Origin: an uncultured Planctomycetota bacterium
Lineage (GTDB): Bacteria; Planctomycetota; Brocadiia; CAIUPP01
Length of the DNA: 64,000 bases
Assembly: GCA_903901045.1 (NCBI GenBank)
Contig: CAIUPP010000060.1
Coordinates: 132,661 to 196,660, forward strand
Direction: 5' to 3'
Below the pieces are notes generated by a model. It had not been told where the DNA came from, did no database searches, and worked only from the letters and a program-made list of their open reading frames with translations. Made by a program: the position numbers and the translations under genes. This document shows, one piece after another, positions 26,190 through 34,501 of this stretch. Position 1 is the stretch's first letter; each line of letters begins with the position of its first letter.

Positions 26190-27109
26190 TTGGCTTGCAC
26201 CCCTTCCGAGGCTTCTTCCAGCTTCTCCAGACGGTAGCGGATTGCGGCAACCCGCTTCAACTGCCCGGTGGTGAGCGTTTGCTTCTCCACGTCATCCAGA
26301 AACCGGCGCGTCTCTTGCATGGCGTCGTGCACCCCTTGCGGGTCCTCCACGATCTGGGTCATGTAGCCGCGCGTGGCGGCTTCGCAGCGCTGGATCATCA
26401 TTTCGACGGAGGCCGGATCGGCGAAATTCGCCGTCGGCGCGTTCACGACCGGGGGGCGGCTGCGCACGACGGCCCAGGTGATGCTGGCCAGCAGCAGCGC
26501 CACCGCGCAGCCTCCGAAGAGCAGCGTGTGCGTATTGAACCAGCCCCGCAGGCCGGAGCTCGCAGCCAGGATGGGCGTTTCCATGTCCCGCTGCCCCTGG
26601 GGCGACGCGGGTTCGTTGGGAGACAGCGTGGTGCCGAAGGCCTTGAAATTCTCCGTCTGCCGGGCGATCTGCCGGTAGGAGGTGACGCCCACGAAAGAGG
26701 CGTTGTCGGCGATGTACACGCGCAGTTCATCCAGCGTCAGTTGCTTCAGGACGAATTTGCCGTCGGTGATCTGAACCACGCCCCGCTCCGTCGTGTTCTG
26801 CAAACGCAGATGCACGGCGTATTCCGGGTTGGACTTGAGATAATCCCGCAGGATATTCTTCAGGGGCTTGAGCGTCAGGGCGAGGGGGTCGTTCCGCTTC
26901 CGGTACTTCTTGAGCATCCGGATGTACTTGCGGATGGAGATTTCGCGTCCGGGCCTGCCGTCGATGGTTTCGAGAACCGCGACGACGCGATGTTTGCGAC
27001 CGACCGGGCGATAGTCAACGTCCATAACATACCCAGCTTCGCGATGATGCGGCGGGTCAGTCCAAAGCCGCCGAAAGGCAGTTGCGAAGCCCATACGCCG
27101 CTTCTGCAT
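26186..27109 (-). CDS. Single-span membrane protein of unknown function
   Basis: A 307-aa protein coupled to the pilin gene. Start choice is uncertain: ATG at 27109 is given, ATGs at 27094 or 27025 and a TTG at 27127 are alternatives. Residues of about 1-170 are hydrophilic and basic (RKHRVVAVLETIDGRPG, IRKYIRMLKKYRKRN), apparently on the inner side. A transmembrane helix (LLFGGCAVALLLASITWAVV) lies near 195-215. The last ~90 residues are helical (RRFLDDVEKQTLTTGQLKRV) and on the other side. No family recognised. Being ahead of a pilin, it may be an assembly or regulatory partner. Confidence 0.6.
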   Translation of the reverse strand: MQKRRMGFATAFRRLWTDPPHHREAGYVMDVDYRPVGRKHRVVAVLETIDGRPGREISIRKYIRMLKKYRKRNDPLALTLKPLKNILRDYLKSNPEYAVHLRLQNTTERGVVQITDGKFVLKQLTLDELRVYIADNASFVGVTSYRQIARQTENFKAFGTTLSPNEPASPQGQRDMETPILAASSGLRGWFNTHTLLFGGCAVALLLASITWAVVRSRPPVVNAPTANFADPASVEMMIQRCEAATRGYMTQIVEDPQGVHDAMQETRRFLDDVEKQTLTTGQLKRVAAIRYRLEKLEEASEGVQAK

Positions 27110-27197
27110 CTCGCACGGTCGTTCCAAAGCGCCAGCGCGCTACAACCCGAGATTATCCGGTTTCGGGCCGGATGTCAACCGGTCGCGCACCCTCAGA

Positions 27198-27226
27198 TTG
27201 ACACTCCCCGCGGGGGACAGTATCAT
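27198..27226 (+). promoter_or_regulatory. Strong sigma70-type promoter of etfBA-glcD
   Basis: TTGACA at 27198-27203 and TATCAT at 27221-27226, spacer 17 nt, 28 nt ahead of etfB. GGAGTG precedes the ATG. Confidence 0.65.
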
Positions 27227-27254
27227 CCACCCGTTCCATGTTTTGGAGTGAACC

Positions 27255-28052
27255 ATGCGCATTATCGTGCCGATCAAGCAGGTGCCCGAAACCAACGCCG
27301 TCCGGATGGATGAAACCACCGGCACGATGGTCCGGGAAGGGGTGGAGGCGATCGTCAACCCGCTCGATTTATACGCGGTGGAGACGGCGCTTCGATTGAA
27401 GGAGGCTCATGGCGGAGAGGTGATCGCCCTGACCATGGGGCCCGCCGGCGCGACCAAGGCGTTGCGCGAGGCGATCTCAATGGGATGCGACGGCGCGGTG
27501 CTGGTTTCCCACAAGGCGTTCGCCGGCTCCGATACCTGGGCGACGGCCCGCGTGCTGGCGCAGGCGATGCGAAAGATCGGCGCGTTCGACCTGATCCTCT
27601 GCGGCGAGCGCGCCACCGACGGCGATACGGGCCAGGTCGGCCCGGAACTAGCTGCTTTCCTCGACCTGCCCGTCGTCAGCTACGTCGGCGCGATTGACGG
27701 CCTCAGCAACTCGACCCTGCGCGTCCGCCGCCTGGTGGAAGAAGGGCATGAACTTCTGGAGTGCGACCTGCCGGCGCTGCTCACCGTGGTCAAGGAGATC
27801 GCCAACCCCCGTTTGCCGACGCTTCAGGGAAAACGCCGCGCGCGGCTGGCATCCATCTCAGCCTGGGGGCCGGAGGAACTGGGCGTCGCCGGCGAGGAAA
27901 CGGGGCTGAAGGGCTCTCCCACTCGCGTGGTCAAAGTCTTCCGCCCCAAGATCGCGCGGCAATGCGAGAAACTGGTCGCCGCCGACGAAGCGGGGATCGA
28001 AGCGGCCGCCGACCGGGTGGTCGCCTTCCTGAAAGAGAAGGTGCTGCTATGA
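27255..28052 (+). CDS. etfB: Electron transfer flavoprotein beta subunit
   Basis: A 265-aa EtfB. Diagnostic stretches: MRIIVPIKQVPETNAVRMDE at the start, AVETALRLKEAHGGEV, the AMP/FAD-region motif CGERATDGDTGQVGPELA (about residues 116-133), and VKEIANPRLPTL near residue 180. It pairs with EtfA to carry electrons from dehydrogenases via FAD. The presence of the DGDTGQVGPE loop and its gene order etfB-etfA-glcD resemble the anaerobic electron-bifurcating type. It is translationally coupled to etfA (ATGA). Confidence 0.95.
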   Translation: MRIIVPIKQVPETNAVRMDETTGTMVREGVEAIVNPLDLYAVETALRLKEAHGGEVIALTMGPAGATKALREAISMGCDGAVLVSHKAFAGSDTWATARVLAQAMRKIGAFDLILCGERATDGDTGQVGPELAAFLDLPVVSYVGAIDGLSNSTLRVRRLVEEGHELLECDLPALLTVVKEIANPRLPTLQGKRRARLASISAWGPEELGVAGEETGLKGSPTRVVKVFRPKIARQCEKLVAADEAGIEAAADRVVAFLKEKVLL

Positions 28053-29059
28053 GCGAGAAGAAACATAGCGGCGTCTGGATTCTGGCGGAGCAGCACGACG
28101 GCCGCGTGCAGCGCGTCAGCCATGAACTGCTTGCGCGCGGGCGGGGGCTGGCGGATGCGCGCAAAGTCGAGCTGACGGCGCTGATCCTGGGAGACCGCCT
28201 CGCGGACGCGGAATTGCAGGAGTTGATCGAGCGCGGCGCGGATCGCATCATCGCCGTCGAATCTCCCGCGCTTGCGAAGTTCCTCGTGGAGCCGTACGCC
28301 GCCTGCATGCTCCAACTCCTTGCGGAACGCCGCCCGGAAATAGTGATTGCCGGCGCGACCAGCAGCGGGCGCACCCTGATGCCCTATGTGGCCGCCAAGG
28401 CGCATGCGGGGCTCACGGCGGATTGCACGCTGCTGGAGATCGACCCGGATACCGGACGTTTGCTCCAGACGCGGCCGGCCATCGGCGGCAACATCCTGGC
28501 CACCATTCAGACGCCGAACCACCTCCCGCAGATGGCCACCGTGCGCCCGCGCTCCATGTCCCCCGCGCCTCGCGATTTCCGGCGTTGCGGAAAGATCGAG
28601 CGAATCCCCGCGCCGCCGGCCGCGTTGATAAGCCGGGTGCGGCACCTCGGGTTCCTGCCCAGCGACTCCACCCACGGCGTGCAGGAGGCGGATGTCGTGG
28701 TCTCCGTGGGGAAGGGGATCAAGAAGGGGGAGAATGTGGCCCTCGTGCGCCCGCTGGCCGAGACGCTGGGCGCGGCGCTGGGCGCCAGCCGCGACGCCGT
28801 GGACCGCGGCTGGATGAGTTATCCTCACCAGGTCGGGCTCAGCGGCAAGACCGTCAGCCCCCGCCTGTACGTGGCCATCGGCATCAGCGGCTCCATTCAG
28901 CACCTCGCCGGAATGCAGACTTCGGAGACCATCGTGGCGATCAACAACGACCCGGAGGCGCAGATTTTCCGCGTCGCCGACTTTGGAATTGTGGGGGACC
29001 TGTTCGAGATTGTGCCGGTGCTCACCGAGAAAATCCGCCGCGCGAAGGAGGGGGTGTGA
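28049..29059 (+). CDS. etfA: Electron transfer flavoprotein alpha subunit
   Basis: A 336-aa EtfA, starting at the ATG that overlaps the etfB stop; the open frame is longer upstream but that part is etfB. The N-terminal half runs KKHSGVWILAEQHDGRVQRVS to IAGATSSGRTLMPYVA. The C-terminal FAD-binding domain has SVGKGIKKGENVALV, YPHQVGLSGKTVSPRLYVAI, GISGSIQHLAGMQTSETIVA and INNDPEAQIFRVADFGIVGD. No N-terminal ferredoxin domain is present. It ends TGATG, sharing a base with glcD. Confidence 0.95.
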   Translation: MSEKKHSGVWILAEQHDGRVQRVSHELLARGRGLADARKVELTALILGDRLADAELQELIERGADRIIAVESPALAKFLVEPYAACMLQLLAERRPEIVIAGATSSGRTLMPYVAAKAHAGLTADCTLLEIDPDTGRLLQTRPAIGGNILATIQTPNHLPQMATVRPRSMSPAPRDFRRCGKIERIPAPPAALISRVRHLGFLPSDSTHGVQEADVVVSVGKGIKKGENVALVRPLAETLGAALGASRDAVDRGWMSYPHQVGLSGKTVSPRLYVAIGISGSIQHLAGMQTSETIVAINNDPEAQIFRVADFGIVGDLFEIVPVLTEKIRRAKEGV

Positions 29060-30540
29060 TGGCCATGAACTACAACCCCGTCACTCCCCGCATCGTCGCC
29101 GAATTGCGCCGCATCGTGGGGGAGCGCTACGTCATCCACGGCGACCCGGAGAAACTGACCGCCCTCTCTCATGACGCCATCGCGGACCCGCATTACGCGC
29201 ACATGCCCGACGTGGCGGTTCGCCCGGCGAATGCCGAAGAGATCGCCGCGATTATGAAGCTGGCCAACCGGGAACGGATTCCCGTCACGCCGCGCGGAGC
29301 CGGGAGCGGGCTCTCCGGCGGCGCAGTCCCCGTCCTTGGCGGCATCGTCCTGCTCAGCGACCGCATGAACCGCATCCTCGAAATCGACCGCGAGAACCTG
29401 ATGGTGGTGGTCGAACCGGGGGTCATCACCAACGAAATCAATGAGCGCCTCAAGGAGTTCGGGCTGTTCTATCCCGGCTACCCCATGAGCCTGGAAATGT
29501 GCTACATCGGCGGGAACGTCGCGGAGAACGCCGGGGGAGGCAAGGCGGTGAAATACGGCGTCACCGCGCGCTACGTCATGGGGATCGAGATGGTCACGCC
29601 CAAGGGGGAGATCGTCGAGTTCGGAGGCAAACGGGTGAAGGATGTCACCGGCTACAACATGCTCCAACTCATGGTCGGCTCCGAAGGGACGCTGGGGATC
29701 TTCACCAAAATCACCCTGAAGCTCCTGCCGCTGCCGAAATACGCGGTGAGCCTGCTTTGCCTTTTCCCCAGCGCGGCGGAGGCGATCAGCGCCGTGCCGC
29801 GCATCATGACCGGCAGCGGCATCATCCCCACCGCCATCGAGTTCATGGACAAGCAGTGCGTGCAGATCTCCTGCGATTACCTGAACGAGAGCATTCCGCG
29901 CGAGGGGGCGGGCGCCATGCTCCTGATGACCGTGGATGGCGCGAGCGAGGACCAGGTCGAGCGCGAGTACGATCTCGTGGGGGAGATGGCGCTGCGCGGC
30001 GGGGCGTTCCAGGTGTACGTGGCGGACAACGCCACCACGGCGGAGCGCATCTGGCGCGTGCGCCGCAATATTTCGGAGGCGCTTACCCTCATTACTCCCA
30101 ACCAGAGCAGCGAGGATATCGTCGTTCCCATGGCGCAGATCCCGAAGCTGATCGACGCGTTCGAAAGTCTGTCCGCTCGTTACGGCGTGCGCGTCCCCTG
30201 CTTCGGACATGCCGGCGACGGCAACATGCACAGCCACGTCCTCTCCGATCCCTCCTGGTCGGCGGAGCGCTGGGCCGAGGTCTGCCCGCGCATCCTCACC
30301 GACCTTTACAAACTCACCGCCTCGCTGGGGGGCACTCTTTCCGGCGAGCATGGCATCGGGCACAAACGCAAGAAGTACATGCCCCTGGTCATGTCCGCGC
30401 CGGCGCTGGAGATGATGCGCGCCGTCAAACGCGCACTCGATCCCAACCTCATCCTCAACCCGGGAAGATATTCGAGGACGAAGCTTGAAAGACAGGGGGG
30501 CGGGAATGGGGCGTTTGGGCAAAGGTTCACCCACAATTGA
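29059..30540 (+). CDS. glcD: FAD-linked 2-hydroxyacid (glycolate/lactate) dehydrogenase, GlcD type, 3' frameshift
   Basis: A 493-aa FAD/FMN oxidoreductase of the GlcD/D-lactate dehydrogenase family. Seen: PCMH-type FAD region PVTPRGAGSGLSGGAVP, EPGVITNEINERLKEFG, YIGGNVAENAGGGKAVKYGV, RVKDVTGYNMLQLMVGSEGT, C-terminal FGHAGDGNMHSHV and GTLSGEHGIGHKRK. The expected enzyme oxidises a 2-hydroxy acid and passes electrons to EtfAB. The usual C-terminus NPGKIFEDEA is not in frame: after NPG the frame reads RYSRTKLERQ for 22 more residues. Reading one base over gives GKIFEDEA and a TGA at 30486-30488. A missing G at about 30464 (GGG for GGGG) explains this. No separate Fe-S partner follows. Confidence 0.9.
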   Translation: MAMNYNPVTPRIVAELRRIVGERYVIHGDPEKLTALSHDAIADPHYAHMPDVAVRPANAEEIAAIMKLANRERIPVTPRGAGSGLSGGAVPVLGGIVLLSDRMNRILEIDRENLMVVVEPGVITNEINERLKEFGLFYPGYPMSLEMCYIGGNVAENAGGGKAVKYGVTARYVMGIEMVTPKGEIVEFGGKRVKDVTGYNMLQLMVGSEGTLGIFTKITLKLLPLPKYAVSLLCLFPSAAEAISAVPRIMTGSGIIPTAIEFMDKQCVQISCDYLNESIPREGAGAMLLMTVDGASEDQVEREYDLVGEMALRGGAFQVYVADNATTAERIWRVRRNISEALTLITPNQSSEDIVVPMAQIPKLIDAFESLSARYGVRVPCFGHAGDGNMHSHVLSDPSWSAERWAEVCPRILTDLYKLTASLGGTLSGEHGIGHKRKKYMPLVMSAPALEMMRAVKRALDPNLILNPGRYSRTKLERQGGGNGAFGQRFTHN

Positions 30541-30867
30541 GAACATCGACCTCCTCGGACGCCCGGTGAAATAGGACCGGGCGGGATGGAGGAGATGAAG
30601 TCCTACCCCTTACGCTGTCTCAGATTAGAGCAAATTGGGACAGCGCCATCGCTTGAGGTGTGCCAGTTGGATACGCCGCATCCTGCCCCAACGTCCCTGC
30701 CACGATAGCGGATTTCTTCCATTCTCCCTTGTAATTCCCGGAGCATGTGACTATTATCAGCGCAATTTGGACGGGCCCGGAGCATATTTAACGGGTTCCG
30801 CGGTGGCTGTCTGTCCTGAAATCGCTTTGGCCGCAATGAGTGAAATATTGTGTCCGGGGGTGATGAG
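30541..30867 (+). other. Intergenic region with hairpin and promoter
   Basis: A 327-nt gap. Position 30560-30583 forms an 8-bp stem (CGCCCGGT / ACCGGGCG) with an 8-nt loop but no T-run, possibly a factor-dependent end for the etf operon. A promoter (next entry) drives the signalling genes. I see no gene on either strand. Confidence 0.5.
30729..30757 (+). promoter_or_regulatory. Candidate sigma70-type promoter of the signalling operon
   Basis: TTGTAA at 30729-30734 and TATTAT at 30752-30757, spacer 17 nt. The leader before the kinase ATG would be about 100 nt. Confidence 0.5.
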
Positions 30868-31839
30868 ATGGAGCCGATCAAACTCGCCGTCCTGCTGTTG
30901 GACGAGCGCGGCGTCATCACCGGACTTCACGGCGATGCGGAGCAATTCGGCGTGGGGCAGGAGTTGCTGGGGCAGCCCTTGCACCATGCGCTGCGGGAGT
31001 GGCGCATTCCGGCGTTGAAAGTGGAAGCGCCGGCGCGTCCCGTGCGCGTTCGAGGTCGCACGCCGGGGGGAGAGCCTGTGTTCCTGGAACTGTTCAACCT
31101 TTCCGCCTCGCGCGACTCCTCCATGGTGGCGCTGATCCGCAACCAGGAGGCCGCGGCCATCCCCGCCCGACTCCAGCAGCTCTGCGGCGTGGGAGAGATC
31201 TCCAGCAACGCCGCCCATGAAATCAATAACGCCCTGACCATCCTGAGCGGCTGGCTCGAAGTGCTTCGCGGCGATCTCGCCGACAGCCCCAGCCGGCCCA
31301 CCGTGGAACTTCTCCTCGGAGAGGTCAAGCGCATCGGCAGCCTGACGCGCAACCTGCAGCAGGTCGCGCGCGGCGCGGTGGAGCGAGCGGCCGAACTCGA
31401 CCTGAAGAACCTCATCGACGAAGTCGCCGCCCTGGTCCAATATGAAATGGAGAAGAGCGGCATTGCGCTCGATACCCGGATCGAGCCGGATCTTCCCCAG
31501 GTGTTCGGACGCGTGGGGGGCTTGAAACAGGCGATGCTGAACCTTCTGGTCAATGCGCGGCAGGCGATGCCGGGGGGGGGGCGGATCGAACTGTGCGCCC
31601 GGCCGGGCCCGAACAGCCACGTCACGGTCACCGTGCGCGACACCGGCTGTGGCATTCCGCCCGAATTGTACGAACAGCTTTTCCAGCCGTTCTTCACCAC
31701 CAAGCCGGAGGGAACCGGGCTGGGGCTCTGCATCACCAAGCGCATTATCGAGGACCACGGCGGCAGCCTGCGGCTCGACAGCCGGCAGGGGGAGGGCACC
31801 TGCGTCACCCTGGAGCTTCCTGCGAGGGTCCCGGCATGA
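30868..31839 (+). CDS. Soluble sensor histidine kinase
   Basis: A 323-aa kinase. The ATG at 30868 follows GGGGGTGATG, close to the full anti-SD complement, and is preferred to the GTG at 30850. Residues of about 1-95 form a small PAS-like sensor (LLLDERGVITGLHGDAEQFG). The phosphoacceptor is H117 in AHEINNALTILSGW. The ATPase boxes follow: NLLVNARQAMP (N), DTGCGIP (G1), FTTKPEGTGLGL (F and G2). It has no membrane segment. It overlaps the next gene by 4 nt, a coupled start. Confidence 0.9.
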   Translation: MEPIKLAVLLLDERGVITGLHGDAEQFGVGQELLGQPLHHALREWRIPALKVEAPARPVRVRGRTPGGEPVFLELFNLSASRDSSMVALIRNQEAAAIPARLQQLCGVGEISSNAAHEINNALTILSGWLEVLRGDLADSPSRPTVELLLGEVKRIGSLTRNLQQVARGAVERAAELDLKNLIDEVAALVQYEMEKSGIALDTRIEPDLPQVFGRVGGLKQAMLNLLVNARQAMPGGGRIELCARPGPNSHVTVTVRDTGCGIPPELYEQLFQPFFTTKPEGTGLGLCITKRIIEDHGGSLRLDSRQGEGTCVTLELPARVPA

Positions 31840-32900
31840 CCACGCTGCGAAAACTCCTGGTGATCAGCCGCGTCCCGAAGCATTTCGCCGACCTGGCGGA
31901 CGCGCTGACCAAGCACGGCGTGACACTCGATATCGGCGAAGGAGGGTTGTTCAACGGCCTCGCGCTGGCGATGGCCGAGCCCCACGACGCCGTTTTGATC
32001 GACCTGGAGGGGCTGCGCGGCGAGGACCTGGATCTGATCAAGTCGCTGCGGCAGTTCCGGCCCGGGATGGGAGTCATCGCCGTCGCGCATGCGGCGCTGC
32101 GGCAGATCGCCGCCGATGCGCTGCTGGCCGGGGCGGACCTGTATCTTCTCAAACCGGTCCCGGCGGAGGAACTTCTCGCCGCGCTGGAGCGCGTGGAGAT
32201 GCGCCGGGAATTGGAGCGCCTGCGCGAGAGGCAAACGGAGTGCACGGAGCCGCTGGCGCGCATGGCGCTGGGCGTCGCCCATGAAGTCAACAACCCCTTG
32301 ACGACCATCAGCGGCTGGCTGCAGATGCTGGCTGATGACCGCGCGTCCGACCTGCAACTCTCCGGCGTGCTGCGCTCGATGAAGGAAGAGGCGGACCGCA
32401 TTGCGGAGGTCGTCCGGCAACTGCTGGTCTACGCGCAGCAGCAGCCGCCGCGCCGCGAGCCGGTGGCCTTGAGCGAACTGGTCGCGGAGGCGGTGAAGTT
32501 GAAGGGGCTTTCCAACGGGCATCTCGAAACGCAGATTGAGAGCGCGCTGCCCGAGAAGTTGCCCGTCGTCTTTGGAGACGCGGACCAATTGCGCGACGCG
32601 TTCCGCATCCTCATCGGCCAGGCCGAAGCGGTGCTGGACGGCGGCGGCAGCATCCACGTCGCCGCGCGTCCCTGCGACAACGGCGTTGAAGTGACCTTCA
32701 AGGATAACGGCCCGGTCATCTCCCCGGAGGAACTGACGAAGACTTTCGATCCGTTCCACGGAGGGCGCTCCGGCAACAGCGACGGCGTCGGCCTCGCAAA
32801 GGCCTATGGAATAGTTCGCAGTCACGGCGGGCGGCTCAGCGCCGCCAGCGCAGAAGGGGCCGGGACTTGCTTCACGGTATGGTTGCCCGCGGAAGGCTAA
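31836..32900 (+). CDS. Receiver-domain histidine kinase hybrid
   Basis: A 354-aa protein starting at the ATG that overlaps the previous stop. Residues of about 1-120 are a receiver-like domain (LLVISRVPKHFADLADAL, AVLIDLEG with a candidate Asp near 56, LLKPVPAEELLAALE). The kinase part has H149 in VAHEVNNPLTTISGW, then a divergent ATPase region: FRILIGQAEAVLDGG for the N box, KDNGPVISPEE instead of DTGxGI, and DGVGLAKAYGIV for G2. The weakened G1 box suggests reduced kinase activity or a phosphatase/relay role. Confidence 0.85.
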   Translation: MTTLRKLLVISRVPKHFADLADALTKHGVTLDIGEGGLFNGLALAMAEPHDAVLIDLEGLRGEDLDLIKSLRQFRPGMGVIAVAHAALRQIAADALLAGADLYLLKPVPAEELLAALERVEMRRELERLRERQTECTEPLARMALGVAHEVNNPLTTISGWLQMLADDRASDLQLSGVLRSMKEEADRIAEVVRQLLVYAQQQPPRREPVALSELVAEAVKLKGLSNGHLETQIESALPEKLPVVFGDADQLRDAFRILIGQAEAVLDGGGSIHVAARPCDNGVEVTFKDNGPVISPEELTKTFDPFHGGRSGNSDGVGLAKAYGIVRSHGGRLSAASAEGAGTCFTVWLPAEG

Positions 32901-32912
32901 CGGGAGGTGCTC

Positions 32913-34475
32913 ATGTCGACACAGTCGCAAATCCTTGTGGTGGACGACGAGAAGAAGATTTGCGAGTTCCTGGCGGTGCTTCTGGGCCGCGAAGGGTACC
33001 GCGTCGCCTGCGCGCATAACGCCGCCGATGCCCTGGCGCACGTCGGGCGAGAGCCGGTGGACATGGTCATCACCGACCTGAAAATGCCCGGGATGGACGG
33101 CTTCGAACTGGTCACGCGGCTCAAGGCGCTCAAGCCGGACCTGCCGGTGGTGATGATCACAGGCTACGCGACCGTGGAGACCGCCGTCCGCGCGTTGCGG
33201 CACGGCGTGGATGATTACGTCACCAAGCCGTTCAACATCGAGGAACTGCGCAAGGTCGTTTCCCGCTCTCTGCAAACCGCGCGCATCGAGCGCGAGAACA
33301 AGGAACTGATCCAGCGCCTCAAGGAAACCAACGCCGAGCTCGCCCGCCACCGTCTGCTCCTCGCCGAGAAAGTGCGCCAGACCGGCTCCGAGCTGGAAGA
33401 AGCGCGGATGCTCATCGGCCAGTACGAAGGAGAGATTGAAGTCTTCAGCGAACTCGGCGAACTGGCCGCGACGGAGCAGGACATCCACCGCCTGATGGAG
33501 TATCTCACGCGCCGGCTGATGGAGCGTCTCGGCGCGGAGGCCGGCTCCATCATGCTCCGGGAGGGGGAGTCGCTGGTGCTGTGCGGCTGCGACCCCGCGC
33601 GCGCCGGGCGGCTGTCGGGCCTGCGTCAGGGGTTGGCCGACGGGGTCGCCGGGCACGTCGCCACCGAACAGGTCCCGCTGCTGGTGCGGGACATTCAGGA
33701 CCATCCTTCGCTGCGCCCCACGCCGGGGCGCGCCTATCGCACCGACTCCTTCCTCTGCGTGCCCGTCATCCATTACCGGCGGACGCTGGGGGTCATTAAC
33801 CTCAGCGATCGCGCCAACGGCCAGGCCTTCGACGAGCAGGGGCGTGAACTGGTCAACGCGGTCGCCCGGCAGATCGCCCCGGTCGTGGAGAACGCCGCCC
33901 TTTACCGCACCCTGGAGGAGCGCTGCGTGGCGGTGATCGAGGCGCTCGTGAACACGCTGGAAGCGAAGGATCATTACACCAGCGGGCACTCCCGGCGCGT
34001 CAGCCAGTACGCCTGCGCCCTGGCGCAGGCCATGGGGTCCAGCCCCGCCGACGTCGAACTGCTGCGCCGCGCCGCCTGCCTGCACGATATCGGCAAAATC
34101 GGCGTCCATGAAACGATCCTTGAGAAGCCCTCGCGGCTCACCGCCGAAGAGCGGAACCTCGTGGAGGAACATCCCTCGACCGGCGAGGTGATCGTCAAGC
34201 CGCTGGACTTCCTGCGCCCCCTGCGGCCGCTCATCCGGCACCATCACGAGCGGATGGACGGGAAGGGATATCCGGACCACCTCAGCGGCGGAGACATCCC
34301 CCTGATGGCGCGCATCTTGACTATTGCCGACGCGTTTGATGCAATGACGTCAGAACGTCCGTACCGCCCGGCCATGAGCCACCGAAGCGCGGCGGCCGAA
34401 CTGATGGCGCACGCAGGCCGCCAGTTCGACGCGAGCCTGGCGGGTCTTTTCTGCGACAAAGTGCTCGCGTCGTAA
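32913..34475 (+). CDS. Response regulator with GAF and HD-GYP domains (c-di-GMP phosphodiesterase)
   Basis: A 520-aa protein; the ATG at 32913 follows GGGAGGTG. REC domain 1-125 has acidic LVVDDEKK, phospho-acceptor D55 in ITDLKMPG and Lys in VTKPFN. A coiled coil (about 125-175) and GAF domain (about 175-330, LCVPVIHYRRTLGVINL) follow. The C-terminal HD-GYP domain carries HDIGK (H391), HHHERMDGKGYP (443-454) and DAFDAM. It is expected to hydrolyse cyclic-di-GMP to GMP or pGpG when phosphorylated by the kinases upstream, 12 nt away. Confidence 0.95.
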   Translation: MSTQSQILVVDDEKKICEFLAVLLGREGYRVACAHNAADALAHVGREPVDMVITDLKMPGMDGFELVTRLKALKPDLPVVMITGYATVETAVRALRHGVDDYVTKPFNIEELRKVVSRSLQTARIERENKELIQRLKETNAELARHRLLLAEKVRQTGSELEEARMLIGQYEGEIEVFSELGELAATEQDIHRLMEYLTRRLMERLGAEAGSIMLREGESLVLCGCDPARAGRLSGLRQGLADGVAGHVATEQVPLLVRDIQDHPSLRPTPGRAYRTDSFLCVPVIHYRRTLGVINLSDRANGQAFDEQGRELVNAVARQIAPVVENAALYRTLEERCVAVIEALVNTLEAKDHYTSGHSRRVSQYACALAQAMGSSPADVELLRRAACLHDIGKIGVHETILEKPSRLTAEERNLVEEHPSTGEVIVKPLDFLRPLRPLIRHHHERMDGKGYPDHLSGGDIPLMARILTIADAFDAMTSERPYRPAMSHRSAAAELMAHAGRQFDASLAGLFCDKVLAS

Positions 34476-34501
34476 GAGGCGCGCGCTCCTCGGAGTGTAG
34501 G

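Noticed and set aside
30927-34280. Long minus-strand open frame (over 1100 codons) opposite the signalling genes
   Set aside because: Antisense to histidine kinases and an HD-GYP protein with intact motifs; no recognisable domain of its own.
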